From Galeruca laticollis (taxonomy: Eukaryota; Arthropoda; Insecta; Coleoptera; Chrysomelidae), in assembly GCA_963921935.1 (NCBI GenBank), contig OY998185.1:33014487-33078486 (forward strand): a stretch of 64,000 nt of DNA. The letters run 5' to 3'. Within the stretch, counting starts at the first letter, position 1; the number at the start of each line of letters is the position of its first letter. The position numbers were made by a program, and so were the translations under genes. Below, one piece after another: positions 53,480 through 64,000 of this stretch. The notes beneath the pieces are model-generated. The model saw only the letters and a program-made list of their open reading frames with translations. It had not been told where the DNA came from and ran no database searches.

Positions 53480-55640
53480 CGAACTAGATGGACGCGATGC
53501 AATTAAAGCTTGAGTCCTTCTAAACCCAGGCAATCAACACTCTCTTATCTGCTCTCACTTAGTTAATGAACTAAACGGAACAACTTTCAAACATTCCATA
53601 TGTGTATCGGGCATTTGCAACAATAATCAAAGTATTGACTCTATTTTTGACCTCACATTTTATTCTGCCATTGATGAATCTTTATTTTTCGAAACCACTT
53701 GTGCTGTCGTTAAACAAATAACAAGATCCTTTCATCAAGTTATGATTTATATGAATTCATCCAACATACCAGCTCATCTTTTATCCTCTTAAACTAATTA
53801 ATCTTTCGGAACCCCTTCCCAAATAGATGTTTGACTGGGAGCTGACATTTAATGTACATTACTCAAACCAGGCATTCACAAATTAGGAAAAATCTACCTA
53901 CCCTTATATCCACCTATCTTGGCTGGGTAATATGAGGCACTCTTTCCCCAGCTTGTATCGGAAATGTCACTCCGATCGTCGCTATGACCCATTCTTTTCA
54001 CTCCATCGTGAATGAACCACCACAAATACCCACAGTAGACACGTTGTTTTGGAATCAAGAGGAATTCGTGATATCCGATCAATTGTCTGAGGATGAACTA
54101 AAAGTAGAAACAATATACACCTCATCTTTACAAACCCTTTTTAACAAACCCTTTAAAGTAGACTTGCCTCTCACTCTTGACTCCGCCCACGAGGAATTGG
54201 TAGATTCATTCCTTGTAGCTAAACACAAATTCATATCGCTAGAGAAACGACTTTCAAAAAACCCCCAACTTAGGGAACAATATAAAAATATCTTATTTGA
54301 ATACAAACATTCAAATCACGGAGAAGTTGTCCCTCTTACATTACAAGCACCATTATGAGATCTTAAATATTTTGTCCCACACCTTTTTGTTTTCAAGGAA
54401 AGTAGTTCAACTACCAAAGTCAGAATAGCCTTTGCTTATTCAGCCAAATCTTCTTCTCAAATATCTATATATTTCAATAAGATTCCGAAATTTTTAATAT
54501 ACTCTCACTGTTGATATCTTCAAAATGTATCGTCAAATAGAACTAAACGACCGCTTCCGCTTTTCACAGAACGCTTTATGGAGAGAGTTTCCATCAGACC
54601 CTTTTCTTCACATTCAACTCAACACAGTATCCTTCGGGCAAACCAGTGCACCTTTTTTAGCTTGTCGTACGTTTAAAGAAATAGCTTTAAGAAGCCTGAT
54701 GTTCAAATTGCACTTTTATCACAAACATATGTCGAAGATATCCTGACAGGAGCAAATTCCTTAGACGACCTTATTCAACTCCATCATTACTTGAAAAACA
54801 TCCTTTCACAATCAGGTTTTAAAATTCATAAAGTATATTCCAACTCTCTTGATTTCTCTAACATTATGTGACACTCCTTCTGAGAAAAATCTAAATTTAG
54901 ACGATAACCCTAGCAAAGTTTTACGAATCACTTGGAATCCAAAAACAGATATTGTACAACTATCATCCCCTCTTCAATTCATCACAAACTAACTGAAAGA
55001 ATAATGTTATCTATATTATATCAATGCTCTGACCCCTTAGGCCTTGTTGACCCTATAATTGTTCAAGCGAAATTAATCATGCAACATCTTTGCTTACTCA
55101 AAATCTCATGGGATGATCCCATTATAAACAGCTCACTCATGAAGAAATGGCATGACATCGTGGAAAGTAAGACCTTCTTACATAATCAACATATACCCAG
55201 ACACATCTTTGAAAATAAATAAATATTACATTCAGAACTCCACGGCTTCTGTGACGCCAGTTCATTGGCTTATGGAGGCTGCTTTTACTTACGAGCAATT
55301 TACACTGATTTTTCTGCTTCTTCTCAATTTATGATTTCCAAATCTCGCGTATCACCACTCAACGAACCACTCACAGTTCCCAAATTAGAATTGTGTGCCA
55401 TGGTTCTCTGATCAAAACTTTACTCTTGATTACGAAACATTTTCGAACAACAATTGAAAATCTCCTCGTTCATCTTATGGTCCGATTCTCAAATCGTTCT
55501 TTCCTGGATTAAAAGTATTCGCGCATGATGGACAGTTTTTGTCTGCAACAGAGTTACTGAAATTCAACAAGAAAAACATTCATTTAACCTTATCCTTCAG
55601 TTTATAAAATTGTTCATGTACCTAAAGTTCATTGATTTTT
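53480..55640 (+). pseudogene. BEL-4: BEL/Pao protease-RT-RNase H fragment
   Basis: Plus-strand pieces: protease (53480-53990) with LLNPGNQHSLI, where the active-site Asp of LLDxGSQ has become Asn, and later NLGKIYLP, TYLGWVI. Linker 53984-54358 (DTLFWNQEEF, VAKHKFISLEKRLSKNPQ). RT 54420-54900 with VDIFKMYRQIEL, QTSAPFLACRT and a YVDDILTG box near 54730-54755. Then 54932-55222 (QCSDPLGLVDPIIVQAKLIM) and RNase H to about 55600 (HGFCDASSLAYGG, KLELCAMVL). It stops inside RNase H; integrase and gag are absent. Several stops and frame changes. Confidence 0.85.
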
Positions 55641-56480
55641 GAAATATTTTCAAACAGTGTATAACATAATGTAGCCGTAGAATGTTATCATTAACTCATT
55701 ATTTTACATTTATTATTAAAAACGTTAATGGATCATGGTTCATATTGTAATTTTCACGGATATTTTCATAGTTTGGACCATCCACATATTTCAATAAATT
55801 TGATTTCATCTGAATCACTGAGCGACTGTTAGGAATGATTGTTTGGAAAATAATTTCTGGCTTGTTCGGCACATATTCTGAAAATGAGGCATGATATTAA
55901 TCAAAATGGATTTATGCTTGTGAAATAAATAAAATTTTGTCTCAAGCAGGCACGCCTAAATTAATTTATATTATTCATGAGGGTAATTTGTCACTTCTGC
56001 AGAGATTCAAGCTCTAAAACATTGAATTGTGTTGTTCGCAAAATAACGAGAAATTCAGGTGTGTCATACCTTGAATTGATCGTTATAATCCGAATAGCTC
56101 TAAAGATTACGCGAGAATGCCGTCGAAGAATTATCTGGAACATTCGCTGTGTAGTTATTTGAGATGTGTCATGAATAAAAGGCATATTTTAGATTGAACG
56201 AATAATATCATAACATTTATCAGCTTATAATAGAAATATTTCTTTTAATGTTCCAAAAGATAGAAGAGATTTATCATCGAAAAATGACTCAATACATCTT
56301 TCTTCTCTCCTCAACAAATGATGTTTTTGTTTTGCCCGTAATTTTTCCACATTTCCTCCTGCCATGGACAAATTGCACTCGATCATACATCCGCAGCATT
56401 CCTATATATTTCTCTATCTGGACTTCATAGTTCAGTAGTTTCTCTGGTTTAAAATAGTTTTTATCTAGTGTATATGTCCC
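55641..56480. other. AT-rich spacer
   Basis: No recognised gene or repeat in about 840 bp. Confidence 0.45.
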
Positions 56481-56640
56481 GCTTTTCTACCAAATCTCCC
56501 GCCTCCCGCGCCCATATACAAACCTCCCGCATTTTGGCAAATAAATAATACAGTAATTCAAATTTAAATAATTATTATTTTTTAAACAATCCGGCAACGC
56601 TGACTCAAACTCGCCCCGCAATCCCGCAAAGCTTAGGCGA
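56481..56640. repeat. Clustered CTCCCGC-type motifs upstream of the hAT gene
   Basis: CCCGC preceded by T or CT occurs about six times (GTCCCGCTTTTCT, TCTCCCGCC, CCTCCCGCGC, CCTCCCGCATT, CGCCCCGCAATCCCGC). Another CCTCCCGCTTTTCTAA lies at about 61267 in the same orientation. These could be subterminal binding sites of the hAT element, but no inverted terminal repeat was found. Confidence 0.45.
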
Positions 56641-56759
56641 CGCGGCTTCTGTCTGCTCAGTGATGATAACAGTGGTCAGTGTTGCCTGTGTTTTGCTGCG
56701 CTACGCAATAAATTATCATTTTCTTATTTTCCTTGGTCTTTGACTATTTTGTTGACGTT

Positions 56760-59020
56760 CATTATGATTCTTCCTGATAGTAATGATTTAAGTGGTGATG
56801 GGTTGGGCAAATCAGCGTTGATGAAGATGATTGTGAACTAAGTGAAGGTAAACAAGGACATACTTTTCCGGAGTTTGAACCAAATCAAGAGAAATTTGAG
56901 GTTGGGACTAGTGAAGCTGAACCTTCTGTTTAAAAAACTGAATGGAATGTGAAATTTAAAAATGAATGGAGCAAAATTTATCTTTGGATTGTTAGGGGCA
57001 AAGATATTTTGCAAGCTAAATGTACGATTGGCGACTCACAATTTACAATAAATCACGGCGGAGAAAACGATATAATTAAACATATGAAAACGGAAACACA
57101 AGAAAAATACGACGAAAGGTTTACAAGGAAAAAAAATTGACACATTTTTGTTAAAAAACAATTTAGACATGGATTTGACCGCACAAGCAGAATGTGCTTT
57201 CGTTTTTCATTCTATCAAACATGCTCATAGTTATTTATCATCGGATTGTGCGGGTAAATTATTTAGAACGATTTTTCAAGACTCAAAAATTGCCGAACGT
57301 TATTTCTGCGGAAGAACCAAAGCAGCATAACTTATTACAAACATTCTGGGTCCCAAATCCCAAGATGTTATTTTAAATGACTTAGCCAATAATCAAGCAT
57401 TCTGCATAGCAACTGATGCGTCAAATAAAGGGAATGTTAAAATATTTCCCCTTGTTATCAGATATTTTTTAAAGGACTTTGGTGTATGTACAAAGTTGTT
57501 AAAATCTTATTCAGCCACCTTAGAAAAGTCGGAAGACATTGCCAAATCTTTGGTCGAAAGTTTAACAGAAGCTGGCTTAAATATTTTAAACATTACTGCT
57601 TATTGCGCAGATAACGCATCCGTAAATTTCGGAAAAAAACAAAGTGTTATTACGGAACTCAATAAATTAAATCAAAATATTGTTCCCGTTGGATGTGTTT
57701 GCCATATTATACACAATGCCGGAAAGCACGGGCAAGTAACTCAAGTATGATGTTGAATCAATAGTGATTAAGTGTTACTATGAATCAGTAGTAGCACAAA
57801 AAAGGTGGACGAATTGAAAGAATTTTTGATTTTCTGTGAAGAAGAATGGTACGATTTATTAAGAACCGTTCCAACAGGATGGCTGTCTTTGATTCCTGCT
57901 ACTGAACGCCTTTTAAAATATTTTACACCAGTTAAATCTTATTTTCAATTCCAAGAACGACCCCCGCCATTACTGGAAAAGTTTTTTCAAGATGATCTTG
58001 CGGTAGCTTATTTAGGTAAGTAGATAGTATATCGTTTAAGTAAAAAAATCGCTCTGACAAAAAGTCGTTTTAGAGTATTAGTTAACCTAAATAGAAAATA
58101 CCTTTTTTTTTACTATTTTTTTTATATTCTAGAATTTATCATCATTATCCACGACCGACCTATTATAATAGAAAAGTTTTATTTTTCAAGCTACCTCTAA
58201 ATCATGTTTTGTTAATTGTAGGTCTCTTACTTAATATCGGAAATTCAATGCACAATACAATAACTAAATTAGAATCTGAAAAAAACGTTAGCGACGGAAC
58301 TATTTAATATTATGCAATCATTGAGAAGCTCATTAAATTTAAAAAAGGAACAACAATTTTATGGATCTATAGCGCTGTCTCTATTAAGAAAATGCGATGA
58401 TGACACAAAAGTTAGTATGTTTAAAAGAGAAGCAGATGTATTTTTGGAGAAAATTATAATTTACTTAGATAAATGGTAAATATTTCCATAATCTATAGAC
58501 TAAAGTACCTATTATTCAAAATATTGGAATTAATTTGTAGGTATAGCTTTAGTGATGATGATAAGTTCCAATCACTAAGTGCAATGAATTTGCAAAACAG
58601 GCCAAATATGAATGATATTCTAAAAATTTGCGGAGATTTCAATATCGAAGTTAACGAAGATTTACTGTTTGAAGAATATGTTACCTTGCTAGATTTTATC
58701 GACAATTTTTCAGGAAATTTTGATGAGCTAACTGCAGATCAGGAACGGGTAGCATATTATAAAAAACATACTGCCCCGAATTTTTTGAAAATGTGCTGAT
58801 TAGTTTTCTCCCTTCCAGATTCAAATGCCATGAGTGAAAGAGTGTTCAATTTGAAGGGTTTGGCATGGAGAAAAGAGAGAAACAGACTGGACATTAGAAG
58901 CCGAATTAATGGTCAAGCATAATTTTACCCAATCTTGCCAAGAATTTGCTAAATTTTTAAAAAACGATGGTGCAGATATTATAAAAAAGGTTGATACCAG
59001 CCAAAAATATTAAAATATTA
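56760..59020 (+). pseudogene. hAT-type transposase with two probable introns
   Basis: The N-terminal BED-like finger region is NEWSKIYLWI, AKCTIGDSQFTINHGG (second Cys replaced by Gly), IIKHMKTETQ (56960-57100). The catalytic core follows with CIATDASNKG (Asp, about 57405), YCADNASVNF and VGCVCHIIHNAGKHG (57600-57735). The C-terminus has SNAMSERVFNLKGLAWRKERN (58818-58885), the hAT dimerisation region, and ends near 59012. Two GT-AG introns restore the reading frame: 58016-58221 and 58476-58540 (joining DKW to YSFSDDDK). Lesions include TAA near 57328, frameshifts near 57130, 57750, 58280 and 58890, and a TGA near 58797 that looks like a former Trp codon. Confidence 0.82.
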
Positions 59021-59305
59021 TTTAAATCGCCTTTTTAAAAATAAAAGGTGAAAAAGACGAAAGGGTTCTATAGCAGGATTTTATTCGCCTGTCCGTATTT
59101 CTTTATTTTTCTTAAGGTTAAGCTATTTTTCTTCGATTTAGGTCATTCAGTATTGTTTGTTTTACTTTTTCAATATTTTGAGTGATGTTTCGACCGTTTT
59201 TTGGTCTTTTTCAAAATCTAAAATGAAGCTTACAATACATTTCTCGTAGAAAATAGTTATTCTTTTCATATTGTTAAATTATTTGAATAAGTATCAAATT
59301 TAAAT
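59021..59305. other. AT-rich spacer after hAT gene
   Basis: No recognised feature. The right terminal repeat of the hAT element is not evident here. Confidence 0.4.
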
Positions 59306-59400
59306 TTATTTAAAACTTACTCTAAAACGTAGTGAAAACGGTATTTTTATAAATAATTATATAAAAATACCGCACTCACTATGTTTTAGGGTAAGTTTTG
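59306..59400. repeat. Inverted repeat with about 40-bp arms
   Basis: AAACTTACTCTAAAACGTAG and CGGTATTTTTATA on the left are mirrored by TATAAAAATACCG, CTATGTTTTAGGGTAAGTTT on the right around AATAAT. The arms match apart from a few bases. It could be a small fold-back element; no target duplication was found. Confidence 0.85.
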
Positions 59401-59815
59401 AATAAATGTAAATCTAATATTACAATAATTTAACATTATATAAAAAAACGAAAAATTCAGTGTAACCTTCAATAAACGATATCTATAATAATAAATTAAT
59501 GAAAAAGTCGAGGAAAAAGTAAAAAAAAGACTATTGAATGATCTAGATCCAAGAAGAATATAGGAACATATGCCTAAAAATTTAATAAGGTATATTCAAT
59601 AGGTACCAGACCTACCTATATAATTTTCAATGGGTTCCAAGACCATTTGGGATGAATATTTTATTACTTTTCCGCCCAACCTTTCGATATGCGAGAAAAG
59701 TATTGGTTTACTCCAAAAAAAGTTGGAACTTTGAAATTTTTTTTGAGTTATTTTTACGTTTTCCATCAACAACAACACGAAAAAACGGTTTTCAGAAAAA
59801 AAATCCTGTGTGTAT

Positions 59816-59875
59816 GTCGTCGTCGGCGTCGTTGTCGTCGTCGTCGTCGGCTTCGTTGTCGTCGGCCACTTTTCC
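59816..59875. repeat. GTC trinucleotide microsatellite
   Basis: Mostly GTC units with GGC and GTT variants, immediately before the satellite array. Frames rich in Ser or Arg over it are artefacts. Confidence 0.9.
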
Positions 59876-59887
59876 TTACACGTCTTG

Positions 59888-60655
59888 TTAGCACGATACA
59901 GTCTCCGGAGTGCAATAAGTCAGCAATTTTATGATTGAATATTGTTAAGGACATGTCACAGATGATCCCTATTGATTTTCAGCTCACCAGAGCCAGTACA
60001 ACGGGTGCTATGGTACTTGAAGTACGATATTTTGTCATTTTTTGAGAAATATCAGTATGTTAGCACGATACAGCCTCCGGTGTTCAACAAGTCACCAATT
60101 TTATGATTGAATATTATTCAGAGCATTTCACTGATGAACCCTATTGATTTTCAGCTGACCAGAGCCAATACAACAGGTGTTACAGTAGTTTAGGTACGAT
60201 ATTTTCGTCTTTTTTGGAGAAGTTTCAGTTTGTTAGCACGATACAGCCTCCGGAGTATATACAAGTGACCAATTTTATGATCGGATATTATTAAGGGCGT
60301 CTTAAAGGTGAACTCTATCGATATTCAGCTCACTAAAGCCAGTACAACGGGTACTCTATGGTACTTGAAGTACTAATTTTTGTCATTTTTGGAGAATTTT
60401 CAGTTTGTTAGCACGATACAGCCTCCAGAGAGTATACGATTGATCAATTTTATGATTGAATATTGTTCAAGGTATCTCAGAGATGTACCCTATTGATTTT
60501 CAGTTTAATGGAGCGAGTACAGCGGGTCCTATAAATCCAGATATACTGAATTTTTGGTTATTTTTGGAGAAATTTCGGTTTGTTGGCACGATACATCCCC
60601 CGAAGTGTATACAAGTAACAATTTTATGATAGAATATTGTTCAGGGACACATATT
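59888..60655 (+). repeat. Satellite array, four full units plus a partial
   Basis: Units start with TTAGCACGATACAG(T/C)CTCC at 59888, 60060, 60233, 60408 and (as TTGGCACG) 60593, giving periods of 172, 173, 175 and 185 bp. Each unit contains CAATTTTATGATTGAATATT, TTGATTTTCAGCT(C/G)ACC and CCAGTACAACGGGT-like words. The array is followed by AAGTTAGTTTCATTCCTTAAA, which also follows the related repeat at 23380. Confidence 0.92.
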
Positions 60656-60709
60656 CGGAAAAGTTAGTTTCATTCCTTAAAACCGTTTTTTGTTTTGTTT
60701 GTATTCAAT

Positions 60710-60888
60710 AGGTATATTATATCAATATCATCGATGATATTGATTTATCGAAACAATTGTCAATTTTTTAGAATTTTCAATAACTTGTATTATATTGTGG
60801 AATTAACTAGAGGCCTTGAGTTTCATTTAAAAACACTAATATGAGCATATTCCACGAAGTAAGGGTCGAGACAGTCAAGGTATATTAT
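60710..60888 (+). mobile_element. 5'-truncated Penelope terminus with target duplication and 12-bp fold-back
   Basis: GGTATATTAT is found at 60711-60720 and 60879-60888 (11 bp if a leading A is counted), flanking 60721-60877/8. The insert begins ATCAATATCATC, the inverse of the next twelve bases GATGATATTGAT, and then follows the Penelope terminus through stem II, GAAAC, and the tail to GAGACAGTCA. So only the last 145 bp or so of the element plus a tiny inverted copy were inserted. Confidence 0.85.
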
Positions 60889-60925
60889 TATTATATTATA
60901 TTTTTTGTTTATGAAATTGACTGTC

Positions 60926-61000
60926 AATTTTTTAGAATTTTCAATAACTTGTATTATATTGTGGAATTAACTAGAGACCGTGAGTTTCCTTTGAAAACAC
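60926..61000 (+). repeat. Short Penelope terminus fragment
   Basis: It matches the Penelope terminus from AATTTTTTAGAATTTTC to GAAAACAC, without the tail. Its left limit coincides with the predicted hammerhead cleavage position: the three bases before it are GTC, but sequence further left is unrelated. Confidence 0.75.
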
Positions 61001-62637
61001 TTTTTTGTTTAGTTTAAAAAATAAAATGTTGTTTCGTTTTTATTTTTATTTATATGTATTCGTTTTGTCCTGTAAAAAAGCAGTGGCCAAATTAATCAAT
61101 TAGCTTCATAAAATATTTCTTGATTTCTAGTTTAATGGAATTACCTATATTTTATTATAACATGTTTTATGTTTTTACGACAGAAGGCGACATAATTATA
61201 ACCCCAATAATAATTTCGCCTGTTGCGCCCTCTGAGGGCGGCCCTCACACACTTTACACCGACGCCTCCCGCTTTTCTAATTTTAAAATCTGGCAACCCT
61301 ACATCACAATGGCTGAAAATGTAATGAGTTTTACGGAGAAGAGAGAACGCGTCATCAATAATCAATTTACCAGATTCTTTAGATTTAGATTGATAACGAA
61401 ATAATTTTCAGCGTTTTTCACTAAGGTGCCAACAATTAAACAAGCCTGGACTCTTGACCTTGAATTGTACGAACACCGGCATGCAATACTTTTTATTCAC
61501 CATTTTCACTTGTTCTAACTAACTTAAATTGATTGATTTTATATCTAGCCGTTCATGTTTGGCTCATAGGACCATGTTTGAGAGATTATACTTGCACTAC
61601 TAAAAAATTTTTCTAAAATGAAAATTTAAAATGTTCGAAGAATGAAATAAAAACAATTGAATGCTTCTAACGTTTATTCTTGATCTCTATTTCTCTCTAC
61701 GCCACACCTTGCCGGCCTAGCGGCCAGCTCGCAAAAGGCGATGTTGTCGCTTTTACAAATAAGTACCTATTTACAATAAAAATAAATGAGAACGTATTGA
61801 CCGCAAACACTATGAAAAAGGTGAATTTCATGTTAGATGCAAATGAAGACTTGTAATGAAAACCGGACTAAGTGCCAAAACTTTAAATCTGAAATGTGTG
61901 TTATGTTCTGATATTCGATAACTGAAAACCGTGCCAAAAGCCTCATAATCTCACTAATAAGTGTCATATTGATCAGACGCTTTTTTTCGGCATTCACGCG
62001 TATGTTGCTGTCTGAAATATAGTATTATTCCTACATTCTGAACAACGTCATAGAATCACCTACTACTTCTTGATCTAAAAGAAAAAGGAAACTTGAAGGA
62101 GGCATAAAAAATTACAATAAGCTGAGAAGAAGGCAAGGCAAAGAATACGTGATTAACAAAAATAAAGTAGTGAAATCGAAGGATGAACTCATAGAAACGG
62201 TAAATGTAAATGTGAATATAAATGTAAAAATATTTGCGCCTTCGTGAAAAATGGACAAAAAATAGCAGCAGTAGCATTGCTGTAGCTTATTATAATTATT
62301 TGCAAATTAAGGGCAGCAAAAAAATTAAAAAACAAAGGAGAAGAAGAAGATGGTGAATGACGGAGATATATCGTAACAGAACGAGGTAATTGAATACACA
62401 CTTTTCAACAGTCTGTAGTAGTTGGGATTTGTAACTATTTAAACATATTTTTTTGTAGTTTAACTGTGGAAAATTAACTCCATAATACAGATTCTCCTTG
62501 GTAATGTTTCAAAAATTTCCAGTTCTAAGTTGTTATTCCAGATATAGCTGGTCATACTCACACATAAACATTTTAATAGTGCACTAAAAACTATTTACTA
62601 TCAAAAAATTGAGGTTGAGTCACAATTTGTCACCTTC
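61001..62637. other. Region without a recognised gene
   Basis: About 1.6 kb. A GC-richer island (61215-61310) with GCGCCCTCTGAGGGCGG, itself a small palindrome, and another at 61700-61745 (GCCGGCCTAGCGGCC) stand out. Frames here show no known domain. Confidence 0.45.
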
Positions 62638-62796
62638 ATGAATATCAAGAGCGTTCGCGATTCCGGCCGCAAACACTTTGAAGCGAACAAAAATACCGAC
62701 AAAAAACGGAAACGATCCGCCAATATTCGTGAACTCTGTGAGAAGGCCGTGAATACCATCAACACTAGCGGGGCTTCACGGGTGTTCACGGCGTGA
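62638..62796 (+). other. Candidate coding exon, product unknown (weak)
   Basis: ATG at 62638 opens a 52-codon frame with host-like codon use and higher GC than its surroundings. It includes a basic run (DKKRKRS) that could be a nuclear localisation signal. The frame ends at TGA 62794-62796, but that TGA lies inside GTGAGT, a strong splice-donor consensus, so it may be an exon that continues elsewhere. The opposite strand is also open. I recognise no family. Confidence 0.25.
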
Positions 62797-64000
62797 GTCT
62801 GGAGACGCCTATAGATTCATAATCTGAATAATCTACTTTCGCTTCTGACAATCAGATGTAAATGATTGTTAGGAGGGGAGAAATATACAATAATAATTTA
62901 ATTATCGACATTTGAAAGAAAGTGATCGTTAGTAGTCGAGACAATTTAGATAATAGCAAAAACATGGAACAAGCTTTGTAACTCAACTATAGGATCTCAC
63001 ACTACAAAACCAAGAGTTTGATATTCCTGCACTGTGAGTATATTACTTTTCGTCATACCCGACAGAAAGAATCAAGTGAGAAGTGGCGATCGACTGTCTA
63101 CCGTCTCATGTATTAGTATCAGTGCATAAATTAATTATTCTCTACCCACTGTAGCAAAGCGTCTCTGCAAATGTTGAAATGCATTCAAATCGAAGCTGAA
63201 AGTTCGTAATTTCGGCCCCGTCCGAGTATGAGAAAAAAAAGATTGGAAATTAAGGTTATATTAAAATGATACGATGGAAATATATGTTGATGAACGGTTT
63301 TGGTTATAAAACGAATTTAATTGGGGTAAAATTATCAAGATATTGGACAGAGGAATATTCAGAAACTCATATTGTACTACAACATACGTATACTGAATAA
63401 TTAATTACCATAGTATGCAACTAGAATCCATAATGACTGCATTGAAACACCTTTCATATGCTCAACAATGGTGTATTGAGATGGTGAATTATTATTGCTA
63501 AAATCAAATAAAAAATGATAAATGGCTTTCTGAGTTACTAATTATTTGGAAAACCAGAATAAGTAGAATCAATGAAGAAGACCCAACGAACACGGCATAA
63601 TTTGTAGAATGAAGAAAATCTTGTGAAAAGTTGTAACGAAATGGAATAATCGATTAAAAGTGATCAATAGGGATCAAGGATCGTTTCCAGGATTGATTGA
63701 CCTAGTAAATTACCATAACAGCGAGAACATAAATAATAAAGATTGTGGATTAGCAACGGCTGAATCATGACGAGACAGGTTATTGTTGAGAGGAGGGATG
63801 CAAAATATGTGTCGTGTTAGTAAAAATGAGGTATCTTCAAATAAATGGTTAAAAATCCTGAGATTATCTCTCTGGCCTCAGTGAATAAACAGATAAGTCA
63901 AATTTGAGAAATTGTTCAGGAGAGCCAAAAAACATTTCGGAGAGTTGTGGTAAATCGCAATACCTATTTGTTGTATATTCGATAATATTTCTGCATTCTG
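62797..64000. other. AT-rich region without a recognised gene
   Basis: About 1.2 kb with no frame longer than 60 codons and no repeat I recognise. Confidence 0.5.

Noticed and set aside
59689..59954. Frames rich in Ser or Arg over the GTC repeat
   Set aside because: They are produced by the trinucleotide microsatellite and have no domain.

Overview
This window is a dense, nested graveyard of transposable elements from an arthropod, most likely an insect. The evidence is the mix of families: several BEL/Pao and Ty3/gypsy LTR retrotransposons, an RTE-type LINE, a LINE with CCHC knuckles and a YADD polymerase box, Penelope-like elements with a GIY-YIG endonuclease, a pogo/Tigger element with a PHD-like tail, a mariner-type element, hAT and piggyBac remnants, and an insect-type Crypton tyrosine recombinase. 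The DNA is AT-rich, and almost every long reading frame is interrupted. I see no confident host gene, tRNA or rRNA. Three short stretches (6882-7306, 27255-27450, 62638-62796) are only weak host-exon candidates.

Layout. 1-6881: BEL-1 on the minus strand, with a complete 5' LTR and only the first 140 bp of the 3' LTR. 7309-10217: a pogo/Tigger element with matching termini and TA duplications. 10427-10530: a Penelope scrap. 12809-17100: a palindrome-rich block with a large hairpin and a broken Crypton recombinase, into which a nearly intact mariner (15585-16898) has jumped. 19645-23003: a gypsy pol remnant joined to a 5'-truncated RTE LINE. 23065-24140: satellite repeats beside a piggyBac scrap. 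24180-26930: a decayed LINE. 28107-32040: gypsy-2. 32350-33560: BEL-2 on the plus strand. 34275-38490: three Penelope derivatives and a second Crypton scrap. 39109-43680: gypsy-3, which lacks reverse transcriptase. 46035-53310: BEL-3, interrupted by an inverted double Penelope copy at 48769-51689. 53480-55640: BEL-4. 56760-59020: a hAT transposase with two probable introns. 59888-60655: the same satellite as at 23 kb. 60721-61000: two more Penelope termini. Beyond 61 kb I find no recognisable element.

The most interesting system is the Penelope-like family. At least seven loci share the same terminal sequence. Three core-complete copies of that terminus carry a hammerhead-ribozyme-like motif. 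One copy shows a longer stem II that keeps pairing through different sequence, and other copies show decay of the same core. Several insertions are palindromic or fold-back structures flanked by 10-13 bp target duplications. In one, the palindrome centre lies exactly on the stem-II hairpin of the ribozyme motif. This suggests hairpin-primed strand switching during reverse transcription. That mechanism is an inference, not something the sequence proves.
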